Shown here: piece after piece, positions 9,800 through 20,200 of the stretch
Layout of the letters: each line of letters opens with the position of its first letter
Numbering within the stretch: position 1 is the first letter of the stretch
Source: DATBJJ01 sp963750915
GTDB lineage: Bacteria; Acidobacteriota; Vicinamibacteria; Vicinamibacterales; 2-12-FULL-66-21
Direction of reading: 5' to 3'
DNA length: 64,000 nucleotides
Assembly: GCA_963750915.1 (NCBI GenBank)
Contig: CAVVSF010000012.1
Coordinates: forward strand, 310,001 to 374,000
Translations under genes and position numbers: made by a program
Notes under the pieces: generated by a model
Seen by the model: only the letters and a program-made list of their open reading frames with translations
What the model was told of the DNA's origin: nothing
Databases searched by the model: none

Positions 9800-10186
9800 A
9801 TGAGCGTTCCGGTCAATCACGAAGATGAGGTCGAAGCGCTCGGGTTGCCGGGGCGCGAGCTGCGCTGGGTCGTGGCGCCGAACGCGCTCCGGTCGGACCA
9901 GTGTTCCGCCTGCGTGATTCGCGTCGCCCCCGGCGACAAGGTGCGTCCGGCGCACTCGCATCCCAACGGCGACGAGGTGATCTACATCATCACCGGCTCC
10001 GGCCGCGTCCTCGTCAACGGCGAGGTGGCGCCGGTCAAGCCAGGCTGCACCGTGCTCTTTCCGCGCGGCCAGGTGCACATGCTCCACAACACCAGCGACG
10101 AGGAGATGAAGGTCGTCTGCTTCTTCGCGCCGCCGACCAATCTCGACAACTACAAGATGCACGAGGACGTCGACTTCCCCGACTGA
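9800..10186 (+). CDS. single-domain cupin protein
   Basis: A 128-residue cupin with both conserved motifs: motif 1 HSHPNGDEVIYIITGSG gives two His and a Glu as metal ligands, and motif 2 ends with the third His in PRGQVHMLHN. Small cupins of this kind act as sugar or sugar-acid isomerases or as ligand-binding proteins; the activity is not determinable here. It starts 9 bp after the transketolase stop, so the two are very probably translated from one message. Confidence 0.85.
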   Translation: MSVPVNHEDEVEALGLPGRELRWVVAPNALRSDQCSACVIRVAPGDKVRPAHSHPNGDEVIYIITGSGRVLVNGEVAPVKPGCTVLFPRGQVHMLHNTSDEEMKVVCFFAPPTNLDNYKMHEDVDFPD

Positions 10187-10221
10187 GCCCGGTCGCGTCC
10201 ATTTCCTCCAAGGAGCCGCGG

Positions 10222-10662
10222 ATGAAGACGTATCTCTATGTCCTGACGATGGCCCTCGGCGTCGTTCTCACCGTGCACCTGGCGATGAATGGCAAGGTCG
10301 GCGCCTCCATCGGCAACCCCCGGGTCGCCAACGCGCTCTTCTGGTGCATCGGCGCCGCCGGCGCCGTGCTCATCGGCTTGAGCGGGTGGCAGGCGGGAGC
10401 CCTGGGCGGACTGAAGGGCGTGCATCCGGTGCTCCTGACCGCCGGACTGATGGGCGCGTCGCTCGTCTTCGCGATTGCGTGGCTGATTCCGCAGATCGGC
10501 GCCGGGCCGATGACGTTCTCCCTCCTCGCCGGCCAGATCGTCGGCGGCATGGTGCTGTCGCATTTCGGCTGGCTCGGCTCACCGGTGCAGCCGATGTCGC
10601 TGACCAACATTCTCGGCGCGGTCGTCATGCTGGCGGGCGTGTTTCTGGCGACGCGCAATTGA
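10222..10662 (+). CDS. DMT-superfamily inner-membrane protein (YdcZ/DUF606 type)
   Basis: A 146-residue protein with five hydrophobic helices (about 5-23, 37-56, 70-92, 98-120, 124-142), the layout of the half-size DUF606 members of the drug/metabolite transporter family. Such proteins are thought to work as dimers. The ATG at 10222 follows AGGAG at 10211-10215. It belongs to the GntR-transketolase-cupin set and may carry the substrate or product of that pathway. Confidence 0.82.
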   Translation: MKTYLYVLTMALGVVLTVHLAMNGKVGASIGNPRVANALFWCIGAAGAVLIGLSGWQAGALGGLKGVHPVLLTAGLMGASLVFAIAWLIPQIGAGPMTFSLLAGQIVGGMVLSHFGWLGSPVQPMSLTNILGAVVMLAGVFLATRN

Positions 10663-10693
10663 GCGCGTCTCCTCTCCTACGGCTGGTGCGCAC

Positions 10694-12991
10694 ATGTTGT
10701 CGCTTCGCACACCCTCTCTCGTAGCCGGGGTCGGCGCCGCCTGCGTCGCCGCGGCGATCGGCTGGCCGGCAACGCAGGCCCAGGCGCCGGCGGCCACGGA
10801 GCGGAAAACCTGGATGGACTACGGCGGCGGGCCCGACAACGCCCGCTACCTGAACCTGACGCAGATCGACAAGTCCAACCTCGCCCGGCTCGAGGTCGCG
10901 TGGACGTATCCGACCCGCGACGATTTCTCGTACGTGTTCAGCCCGGTCATCGTCGACAACGTCATGTACGTGCTGGCGCGGAACAACTCGCTGGTGGCGC
11001 TCGACGCGACGACGGGCAAAGAGATCTGGGTCCACGAGGGGCTGCAGGGCATGGCGCCCCGCGGCATCAACTACTGGGAGAGCAAGGATCGCAAGGACCG
11101 GCGGCTGCTCTATCAGCGCAACCAGTTCCTCGAAGCGATCGATGCCGTCACCGGCAAGACGATCGTCTCGTTCGGCAACCAGGGCGCGATCAACCTGAAG
11201 GAGGGCTTCGCCGGCCGCGAGCCGTCGACGGTCGGCCGGGTGCAGTCGAGCACGCCGGGAAAGATCTTCGAGAACCTCATCATTCTCGGCTCCGCGACCG
11301 GCGAGAACTACATGTCGACGCCAGGCGACATCCGCGCCTACGACGTCGTCAGCGGCAAGGAAGTCTGGCGCTTCCGTACGATTCCGCATCCGGGCGAGTT
11401 CGGCTACGACACCTGGCCGAAGGAGGCCTACAAGTACATCGGCGGCACCAATGTCTGGGGTGAGATCAGCGTCGATGCCCAGCGCGGCATCGCCTACTTC
11501 CCCACCGGCTCGCCGACCTACGACTACTACGGCGCCGACCGGTATGGCGCCAACCTGTTCGGCACGGCGCTGGTGGCGCTCGACGCGCGCACCGGCAAGC
11601 GGCTCTGGCATTTCCAGATGGTGCACCACGACCTCTGGGACTACGACAACTGCGCCGCGCCGCAGTTGACGACGATCCGCCGCAACGGCAAGTCGATCGA
11701 CGTCGTCGCCCAGGCGGGCAAGACCGGCTTCCTCTACGTCTTCGATCGCGTCACCGGCGAGCCAATCTGGCCGATCGAAGAACGGCCGGTGCCGAAGAGC
11801 GACATTCCCGGCGAACAGTCGTGGCCGACGCAGCCGTTCCCGACCGCGCCGCCGCCGTTCGCGTCGCAGAAGTTCACGGCCGACGACGTCAACCCGTACG
11901 TCCTGTCGGGCGCCGAGCGCGACGACTGGAAGAAGCGCATCGCGGCGATGCGCAACGACGGGCTCTTTACCCCGCCGGCGACGATTGACACGGTCGCGAT
12001 CCCGGGCGCCAACGGCGGCGCCAACTGGGGCAACACGGCGGCGCACCCGACCAACGGCAGCGTCTACGTCCAGAGCATCAACGTACCGTCGATCTACCGG
12101 CTGACGCTCGAGGCCCCAGGTCCGGGCGGCAACCCGGTTCGCCCGCCGGCGGCCCCCGAAGTCCTCGAGCGAGGCCGGACGCTCTACACCGAGCGGTGCC
12201 AGACCTGTCACGGGCCGGACCTGCTCGGGATGGGGACGATGCCGTCACTCGCCGGCGTGACCGGCCGGCTCAGCCCCGAGGGCCTGCGCGAGATCATCAG
12301 CGGCGGCCGACAGGCGATGCCGCCGTTCCCGGACATTCGTCCGCCTGACATGGAAGCGCTGGTCGCGTTCCTGGCGGCTCCAGGCGGTGCGGGTGGCCGC
12401 GGCGGCGGCGGGCGCGGCGCGGGACCAGGGGTGCCACCACCCTCGCTCGGCGGCCCGGTCGTGGCATCGGGCGGCGCACCAGGCGGCGCCCGCGGCAATC
12501 TTGGACGCGGGGGCGGTGGCGGCGCGAACCCGCCCTATCCTGAGGGACTGCCGGTGCCGGCGGTCCGGTATTTCTCGGGCTGGGGCCTGAGCAACACGAT
12601 CGTCAAGCCGCCGTACTCGACGCTGACCGCGTACGATCTCAACACCGGTACGATCAAGTGGCAGATTCCGACCGGCGACGAGCTGCGCGTCGCAGCGCAG
12701 GGCGTTCGCGACACCGGCGTGATCTCACAGCGCGCCGGCATCATCACGACGGCGACCGGGCTGCTCTTCCACGCCGGTGAAGATCGCAAGGTGCGAGCGC
12801 ACGATGTCGAGACCGGCAAGGTATTGTGGACGGCGGATCTACCGGCGGGCGTCCGCGGCGGTCCGGCGATGTACGAGGTCAACGGCCGTCAGTACCTGGT
12901 GGTCAACGCGACCCAGGGAGCGAGCGGCGGCCGCGGCGGCGTGCCGGGCGTCACCGAACGCGCCTACGTCGCCTTTGCGCTGAAGCCCTGA
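10694..12991 (+). CDS. PQQ-dependent dehydrogenase with internal cytochrome c domain
   Basis: A 765-residue exported quinoprotein that should oxidise an alcohol or aldose in the periplasm and pass electrons to its own haem. The signal peptide covers about residues 1-30. The beta-propeller begins at WMDYGGGPDNARY and has typical W-motif blades (AYDVVSGKEVWRF, ALDARTGKRLWHFQ). A cytochrome c segment with haem motif CQTCH (residues 502-506) and a distal Met region (AMPPFPD) lies inside the chain, followed by a Gly/Arg-rich linker (about 565-610) and the last blades (AYDLNTGTIKWQIP, HDVETGKVLWTADLP). It is a paralogue of the enzyme at 13946-16377. Substrate unknown; aldose oxidation would fit the lactonase and dehydratases further right. 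Confidence 0.9.
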   Translation: MLSLRTPSLVAGVGAACVAAAIGWPATQAQAPAATERKTWMDYGGGPDNARYLNLTQIDKSNLARLEVAWTYPTRDDFSYVFSPVIVDNVMYVLARNNSLVALDATTGKEIWVHEGLQGMAPRGINYWESKDRKDRRLLYQRNQFLEAIDAVTGKTIVSFGNQGAINLKEGFAGREPSTVGRVQSSTPGKIFENLIILGSATGENYMSTPGDIRAYDVVSGKEVWRFRTIPHPGEFGYDTWPKEAYKYIGGTNVWGEISVDAQRGIAYFPTGSPTYDYYGADRYGANLFGTALVALDARTGKRLWHFQMVHHDLWDYDNCAAPQLTTIRRNGKSIDVVAQAGKTGFLYVFDRVTGEPIWPIEERPVPKSDIPGEQSWPTQPFPTAPPPFASQKFTADDVNPYVLSGAERDDWKKRIAAMRNDGLFTPPATIDTVAIPGANGGANWGNTAAHPTNGSVYVQSINVPSIYRLTLEAPGPGGNPVRPPAAPEVLERGRTLYTERCQTCHGPDLLGMGTMPSLAGVTGRLSPEGLREIISGGRQAMPPFPDIRPPDMEALVAFLAAPGGAGGRGGGGRGAGPGVPPPSLGGPVVASGGAPGGARGNLGRGGGGGANPPYPEGLPVPAVRYFSGWGLSNTIVKPPYSTLTAYDLNTGTIKWQIPTGDELRVAAQGVRDTGVISQRAGIITTATGLLFHAGEDRKVRAHDVETGKVLWTADLPAGVRGGPAMYEVNGRQYLVVNATQGASGGRGGVPGVTERAYVAFALKP

Positions 12992-13006
12992 GCGCGTGCT
13001 CCGTTC

Positions 13007-13915
13007 TCAGCGGTTGACGAAGACGTAGCCGAGCTTCTGCATCGTCTCCTTGTTGATCTTCGCCGCCTCGAGCGCCGGCAGCGGCATCCCCTTGGTCGGG
13101 TCGAGCTCCGCCATGATCATCAGGTCGTTGCCGGAGTTGTCGAGGAGATCGCAGAGCCCGGCGATGTCGACCTTGCCCTGCCCGAGCGGGCAGTAGCCTT
13201 CGTAGTGCGGGCCGCCGTCCCAGTCCTTCATGTGCACGTGGCGGACGGTCGGCAGGAAATCCTTGAGCACCTTGACCGGATCGACGCCGCCCTTCTGCAG
13301 CTGGCCGACGTCCGGCCCGAACTTCACGTAGCGCGTGTCGACCGCCTCCATGACGGCGTAGGTCTCGTCGCGGGTCTCGACGCAGGTGCCGGTGTGCTGG
13401 TGCAGCGCGCCGATGATGCCGATACCGTCGAGCGCCTTGCAGATCTCGTTCAGCGAAGTGACGATGTTGGCCTTGCTCGCGGCGAAGTCGAAGGCGGGCC
13501 GCTTGACGTTGTTCGGACCGACCACCGCGACCTTGCCGCCGCACTTCTTGATCAGCTCGCCCCACTTGACCATCTTGGCGATCTCGTCCTTGAGACGCGC
13601 GGGATCAGTGAGATTGACCGGGCAGTACGCCGACTGCAGCGGCAGCTTGGCGGCGGTCAGCAGCGTGTCGAGCCCGCCCTTCGCTTCCCACGCTTCCAGC
13701 ACGTTGCCGAACGACTCGTAGCCCTGGAAGCCAAGGCTCGCAACGTCAGCGATCGCCTTCTCCGCGTCGGCGGGACTGAAGCCCCAGGTGATCCCGGTGT
13801 GGCCCGGCTTCAGGCGCTTCGGCTTCTGCGCCAGCGCACTGCCTGGCAGCGCCGCGCCGGCAATACCGACGGCGAGTGTCCTGGTGAACGTTCTCCTGTC
13901 GAGCGTCGTCGTCAT
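13007..13915 (-). CDS. sugar phosphate isomerase/epimerase-like TIM-barrel protein, Tat-exported
   Basis: A 302-residue protein with a twin-arginine-type leader (DRRTFTRTL, then a hydrophobic stretch to GSALAQ near residue 29). The mature domain is an AP-endonuclease-2/xylose-isomerase-like TIM barrel, with strands such as GHTGITWGF, LHQHTGTCVETRDE and HVHMKDWDGGPH carrying His/Glu/Asp metal ligands. Export is common for acidobacterial and planctomycetal members acting on keto-sugars. It lies 30 bp downstream of the second PQQ dehydrogenase on the same strand and probably shares its message. The name isomerase is by fold; the reaction is unknown. Confidence 0.82.
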   Translation of the reverse strand: MTTTLDRRTFTRTLAVGIAGAALPGSALAQKPKRLKPGHTGITWGFSPADAEKAIADVASLGFQGYESFGNVLEAWEAKGGLDTLLTAAKLPLQSAYCPVNLTDPARLKDEIAKMVKWGELIKKCGGKVAVVGPNNVKRPAFDFAASKANIVTSLNEICKALDGIGIIGALHQHTGTCVETRDETYAVMEAVDTRYVKFGPDVGQLQKGGVDPVKVLKDFLPTVRHVHMKDWDGGPHYEGYCPLGQGKVDIAGLCDLLDNSGNDLMIMAELDPTKGMPLPALEAAKINKETMQKLGYVFVNR

Positions 13916-13945
13916 CTCGTCTCCATATTGATGGGCGACCGCGTC

Positions 13946-16377
13946 CTACTTCGTTTCCTGCGGCAGCGCGAACACTACGTAGCCGCCGGCCTTGCCGGTG
14001 CCAGCGTCTCCCTGGGTCCACGTCCCGCCTTCACGGCTCTTGGGGCCCCAGGTCAATCCGGTAGTCGCGCACACGACGAGGAACTGGCGGCCGCCGGCTT
14101 CATACATTGCCGGCAGTCCTTCCGCGCCCTGTGGCAGCTCACCGGTCCAGAGCACCTTGCCGTCCGTCGGCTGAATACGCGCGGACCTTGCCGTCCTTCG
14201 CGGTCGCGAACAACAACCCTGTTGACGTCACGATCATTCCCATGCGCTGCGAGCCGCGCGGGACGCCGGCGTCGGCGCCGCCCTGCTCCGCCGCGAGGCG
14301 ATCGACGCCGAGAGGGACCTGCCACTTGATGGTGCCGTCGTTCAGGTCATAGGCGACGAGACGCGACCACGGCGCGGTCATGATGTGCGGGTTGCCGAGG
14401 CCGTAGCCGGTGTAGTACCGGACCTTCGGGGCGTCGACGCCTTCGGGATACGCCGTCGAGCCGCGGCCTCCCGAGGGAAGGTCGAGGCCGCCAGGCGCCC
14501 CGCCAGCCGCGACGACGGGACCTGCCGGCCTGACGTCGGCGGCGCCGGCGCCGCGGCCGGCGCCCGCGCCAGGGTTGCCGCCGACGATCGTATAGAGCGC
14601 GCCGATGGTCGCCTCGTCGAGCGTGGGGAACGACGGCATGCGTCCACGTCCGGCGAGCAGGACCTGCCGGAAGTCCTGATAGGCCATGCGCGTGCCGATG
14701 CCGGAGATCGTCGGGGCTCCAGCGCCGGCGACTCCAGCGTGGTCGCCGCCATGGCAGGACTCGCAGTAGAGCGCGTAGGATTCCTTGCCGCGCGCCGCGG
14801 CCGATGCCGCCTGCTGCCCCCGCCCGCCGCCAGCCGCGCCGCCGCGCCCGCCGGGGGGAACTCCGCCAAACCCGCCAGGCTCGGTCGTCAGCTTGTAGAA
14901 CGACGGAAAGTCCTGGCTCATGACGTAGACGAGCCCGGCCGCCGGATTGGCCGCGGTGTTGCCCCAGTTCGCGCCGCCGACGGCGCCAGGGACCGCGACC
15001 GTCTCATCGGTCGACGGCGGATTGAAGAGGCCCTTGCGCGCCTTCTTGAGCCGCTCGGTCCACGTCGCGCGATCCTCGGGCGAGAGGAAGTACGGCGTGA
15101 TGTCGTTCTCCGTCATGATCTGACGGGCGAACGGCGGCGGCGCGGTTGGGAACGGCTGCGTCGGCCACGCCTCCTCGCCCGGCATCTCGCTCTTCGGCAC
15201 CGGTCGTTCCTCGATCGGGAAGACCGGTTCGCCGGTGACGCGATCGAAGACGAACATGAAGCCCTGCTTGCTGGCTTGCGCGACGGCGTCAATCGTCCTG
15301 CCATTGCGCCGTACGGTGATCGAGCTGCGGCGCTGCCGTCAGGTCGTAGTCCCAGAGGTCGTGATGCACGACCTGGTAGTGCCACAGCCGCTTGCCGGTG
15401 CGGGCGTCGAGCGCGAGCAGGCAGTTCGCGAACAGGTTCGAGCCGAGTCGGTCGGCACCGTAGTAGTCGTAGGTCGGCGACCCGGTCGGAAAGTAGGCGA
15501 TGCCGCGCTTCTCGTCGATCGAGATCTCGCCCCACGTATTCGCGCCGCCGACGTACTTGTAGGCGTCCTTCGGCCACGTGTCGTACCCGAACTCGCCTGG
15601 CTGCGGCACCGTGTGAAAGGTCCAGGCCAGTTTGCCGGTGACGACGTCGAAGGCGCGCAGGTGGCCGGGCGGCGAGAGGTATCCCTCCCCCACCGCCGAA
15701 CCAAGGAGGATGAGGTTCTGGAAGATCTTCCCGGGCGTGCTGGACTGGGCCCTGACGGTGCTGCCTTCCCTGCCGAGCCCTTCCTTCAGGTCGACGAGCC
15801 CGTTGTTGCCGAACGTGAGGATCGACTTGCCGGTGCGGGCGTCGATCGCCTGGAGATAGTTGTTCATCTGGAACAACAGCCGGCGATCTTTGCGGTCGGC
15901 GCTCTCCCAGTAATTGACCCCGCGCCTGGCGATGCCGCGAAGGTTGGCGTGGATCCAGATCTCCTCACCGGTCGCCGCGTTGAGGGCGACGAGCGAGTTG
16001 TTCTTCGCCAGCACGTACATCACGTCGTCGACGACGATGGGATTGAACTGATAGTTGAGGGTGTCGCCGGCCGGATAGGTCCAGGCCGTCGTCATCTTGC
16101 CGACGTTGTCCCTGGTGATCTGGTTCAGCGCGACGAACTTCGAGGAGTCGGGACCGCCGCCGTAATCGCGCCACGACCGCGAGCTGCCGGACGCAGCCGG
16201 TGCCGATCCGGCGGCCTGAGCTGGCGTCGCGGGTGTGGTGCGCCCCTGCACAACCATCGAGGGGATGTGCAGCACCGTGACCGCAGCCAATCCGGCGCCA
16301 AAGGCCATGGCGCTGGCGCTGTCCGGCCGCGGAATCGCGGCGCGGACACGCGCGAAGAAACGAGTGGCCCACGTCAT
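13946..16377 (-). CDS. PQQ-dependent dehydrogenase with internal cytochrome c domain, second copy (two frameshifts)
   Basis: Paralogue of the enzyme at 10694, with the same order: N-terminal transmembrane/signal segment, propeller blades starting at SWRDYGGGPDSSKF, an internal haem motif CESCH (encoded near 14757-14771), a Gly-rich linker and final blades ending in GGYVVFALPQ. Frame breaks occur near 15318-15324 (coding strand CTCGATC; removing G restores APQLITVRRNGRTID) and near 14159-14168 (GACGGACGG; removing G restores YSADDGKVLWTGELP). The span is 3n+2, as two extra bases predict, giving about 809 residues. It follows the IclR gene by 42 bp and precedes the Tat-exported TIM-barrel protein. 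Confidence 0.88.
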
Positions 16378-16419
16378 GTTTGGCAGTTCCTGGTGAGTAC
16401 GGCTGGCGCGCTGATGGAG

Positions 16420-17197
16420 CTATACGCCGAGCGCTGTGCTGATGGTTCGCGCGACATCCGTCACCTGCTTGCCGCAGACCGGATAGAGCGTCTTGGGAAA
16501 CCGGCTCTGGGGCGCCGAGATACCGATCGATGCGATGACGATGCCATCCTGATCGCGAATCGGCGCCGCGACGCAGCGGAGCCCTTCGACGTACTCGCCG
16601 TCGTCGGTCGCGTAGCCGCGAGTGCCGATGCGGCCGCAGACGCGGGCGAGCTCGGCTAACGTCGCCGGCGTCCGCCGCGTGTAGGCGTGCAGCTCCGTGC
16701 CGCTGAAGAGGGCTTCGATGTCGGCGCCGTCGTAGTCGGCGAGGAGCGCGCGACCGTGAGCGGTGGCGTAGAGCGGGACGTGCTCGCCGGTCTGCCCGGA
16801 CACCGTCAGGACCTGCCCGGTGGCGACGTGGCAGTCGATGAAGAGCGCCATGCTGCCATCCCTGACCGCGAGATGAGCGGTTTCGCCCGTCGCGTCTCCC
16901 GAGCGCGCGCAGGTGCTCGCGGCAGAACGAGATCAGGACGTTGCGGCCGTACTTGCGCGACAGCCGCCAGACCGACGGTCCGAGGATGTACTCCTTCCGG
17001 CCGTCCGGATTGGCGAGGAATCGCCGCTGGCGCAGCGTGTTGGCGAGGCGAAAGACGCTGCTGCGGTCGATGCCGAGGAGCGTGGTCAGCTGCTTGAGCG
17101 CCACCGGCTCGCTCGCGTCGGCAACTGCTTCGAGGATCGTCAGGCCGCGTCCCAGGCTCTGGATTGACGGCGTTTCCAGCGTCGTGTGCTTTTTCAT
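16420..17197 (-). CDS. IclR-family transcriptional regulator (one frameshift)
   Basis: About 258 residues: an N-terminal winged helix (SIQSLGRGLTILEAVADASE, with recognition region IDRSSVFRLANTL) and a C-terminal GAF-like effector domain (ATAHGRALLADYD, GYATDDGEYVEGLRCVAAPI). The frame breaks near 16894-16903, where the coding strand reads CTCGGGAGAC. Removing one G restores RALGDATGETAHLAVRDGS, the normal family sequence. It is the first gene of a leftward group with the second PQQ dehydrogenase, so it is the likely controller of that oxidation step. Effector unknown. Confidence 0.88.
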
Positions 17198-17244
17198 GCG
17201 GTGGAGATCGAACAGGCCGGCCGACGAGCGCCGGACGACGAAAC

Positions 17245-17275
17245 GCGGCGGGCCCCCGGAGTGGAGGCCCGCCGC
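17245..17275 (-). terminator. hairpin after the TonB-dependent receptor gene
   Basis: A 10-bp GC-rich perfect stem (17245-17254 with 17266-17275) around an 11-nt loop, starting 13 bp beyond the receptor stop. Only a short T run (GTTTCG) follows, so this is a weak intrinsic terminator or an mRNA 3' stabiliser. Confidence 0.5.
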
Positions 17276-17287
17276 CTGGTCAGTATC

Positions 17288-20200
17288 TTAGAAGCGAACC
17301 GTCGCTCTAAGCGAGATCTGCCGCGGATTGTACGTCGCCATGCCGCGGGTCCCGTAGTTCGTGGCGTTGCCCATCCCGGACTGAAGCCCGAGCGCGGCCT
17401 GCGCCGCGGACGGCGTCGTGATCGTCCCGCCGAGACCGCCCTGGTAGGTGCCGCTGAACTGGGCGCTGTTCAGCAGGTTCATCACGTCCGCGCCAATCTC
17501 GAACTGCATGCCGTTCGGCAGCGGGAAGTCGCGCCGGACGCTCATGTCGATGTTGAAGCGGTTGTCGGTGCGGATCTCGTCGTAGGTGATGGCGGCGTCG
17601 CCGTACCAGAACTGATCGACCACGGTCCGGCCGTCGGGCGTCGTCACGACCTGCCCGACGAAGGCATCGGGGTTGTACTTCAGGTAGGTCCGGTTGGGCG
17701 GCGTGATCACGCGGCCGCTCGGCAGCGTCACGCGCGTGACGCCGTCGTACCAGCCCCAGAGATCCTCCGGCAGCAGGAGGTCGACACCCGGCACGCGATT
17801 CGGACGCGCCAGGGCCGCGCCGTCGCTCGCGCCGGTGATGGCGATCGGGAAGCCGGTCTGCCAGATGACCGCGCCGCCGAGCTGCCAGCCGCCGGCGAGC
17901 GCGCTGACGAGGGCGTTCTCGCTGCCGAACGGCTTGCCCTTGCCGAACGGCAGTTCGTAGAGGAAGGTGCCGACAAGGCGGTGCGGGATGTCGCTGTAGC
18001 CGATGCGGCGGTTCTTGTCGAGGTCGTAGAGATAGTGATTCGCGCCGCGGGCGCTGGCGCCGGCGTTGAACCCCTGGTTGTCCTCGACCGTGTCGGTGTT
18101 GTCGATGTTCTTCGACCAGGTGTAGTTCACGTCGATGAGGAAGCCGTTCGAGAACCGCCGGTTCACGCGCAGCAGCATCGCGTGATAGTCGGCGGTCGCC
18201 TGCGACAGGTTCACGGCCGCGTTCGAGCCGACCAGCATCGGGTAGGGGAAGTAGCGTGTTCTGCCGCTGGATCGTGCGCTGGCCGAGCACGCCGGCGAAC
18301 GGCACCAGCGGACCAGTCGCCGGCTGCACCGGGTTCTGGACCAGCTGCGTCGACGGGTTCAGCGTGCCGTTGCTGGCGATGTACTGATCGCGCCACTGCG
18401 AGAGCACCGCCGGGTCGATGCTCTGCAGGTTCTGGATCGGGAACGACCGGTTGTGCAGGTTGCGGCTCACCGAGGCGCTGTAGCCGATCGACGCCGTCCA
18501 GCGGTTGCCGAGCGCGCGCTCGACGAAGAAGTTCCACTGCCGCGCCTGGCCGTTCTTGAGATGACGATCGAAGCGCGCCTCGCCGATGCCGTAGACGCCG
18601 GGGTTGCGTCTCGTCGCCGCCAATCGCCGGCGCCAGCGGCGCCGGATCGGAGAACCGGATCGACGGGCACGCCGGCCGGGCTGGTGCCGTACGCGGTCTG
18701 CGTCACGCCGCCCGAGAAGTTGGCGGAACCGTAGTCGGTCGGACCCGAGAAGTAGCCGGTGTTGGTCGGCAGGTAGGTGATGCCGAAGCCGCCGCGCACG
18801 ACCATGTTCTCACTCAACTGGTAGGTCGCGCCGACGCGAGGGCCCCAGTTGTCGTAGGTCGTGTCCCACAGGTTGCGGCTGTAGCCGTCCTCGCCGGGGA
18901 ACGCGATCGCGCCCATCGAACCGAACGAGTTCTCCGCCGTGAAGTCCCAGGACGACATGCGGTTGAAGCGATCGGTCGGCCCCGGCTGCACTTCCCACCG
19001 CAGGCCGAGGTTGACCGTCAGCTTCGCCGTCGGCCGCCAGTCGTTCTGCGAGTAGACCGCAAAGTACTTCTGCGCGAACGCCGGGTCGACGTTGGCGCCC
19101 GGGCGGATCCACCACACGCCCGTGCCGAGCAGCATGCCGGCGGCGTTGACGCCGCGCTGCGCGTTGGTCGACGTCTGGTTCGAGACGCTGCCGCTGGCGG
19201 TGACGTACTCGAAGTTGAAGTTGCCGCCCTGGTGCGCGAACGGCGACGGCATCGCCACCGAGCCCTGCTCGGGATCGGCGTAGTTCGACATCAGGTTGCG
19301 GAATTCCATGCCCGCCTTGTGCGTCCACTTGCCGCGGATCTTCGTGATGCTGCCGGTGAGGCTGTGGCTGGTCTGGTATTCACGCTTGGTGTTGAAGTTG
19401 CCGGTCGTCAGCGCCGTCCAGTTGCTGCCGCCGCCACCGCCGCCGCCGTAGCCGTTCGGGTTGACGTTCGGCGCCGCGCCGGGGAACAGGATCAGCGGCA
19501 GGAGGTTCGAGGGGACGCCGAAGGCGGCGTAGTCGTCGAACCCGGTCTTGTTGCCGCTGAGGTTCTTCGTGTTGATGCGGCTCAGGCCGTAGCGGATGTC
19601 GGCGACCAGGGACGGGGTCAGGACGATCGCGTCGCCGATCTGGATGTAGGGGTTCTTGTCGGAGCGGATGCCGGGCGCGTCGTTGAACGGCGCCGTGCCG
19701 AACGGCCGCGGCGTGATGATCTCGGCGTACGAGATGCCGCCGCTGCCGTAGATCGAGTGGCTGCCGAGCTTGAGGTCGACGCGGTTGTTGTTGCTGTGCC
19801 GCCGCACCGTGGTCGTCGTCGTCGACTCGAAGTTGTTCGTGTTGTAGACGTCGTCCGGCGTCCGGTTCGGCATCGGGTAGTAGCCGAACATCCGCAGCGC
19901 GTACGGATCCGGGTTCGGGATGGTCGCGTTCGGGATCTCGGCGCGGCGGTAGAGGTCGGCGTTGATCTGCGTGACGCTGAACGGATCGAAGATCCGCGCC
20001 GGGATCGGATTGCCGTTCTCGTCCGGCTTGAGCGTCTGGCTGAAGTTGCCCACCCGCTCGAGCGCGGTCGGGACCGTCATCAGCGCGGTCGTCGTCTGGT
20101 TGTTGCGGAGGCCGTGATAGCTGCTGAAGAAGAACAGCTTGTTGCGGAGAATCGGGCCGCCGATCGAGCCGCCGGCATCGTCGACGCGGAACGGGCGCTT

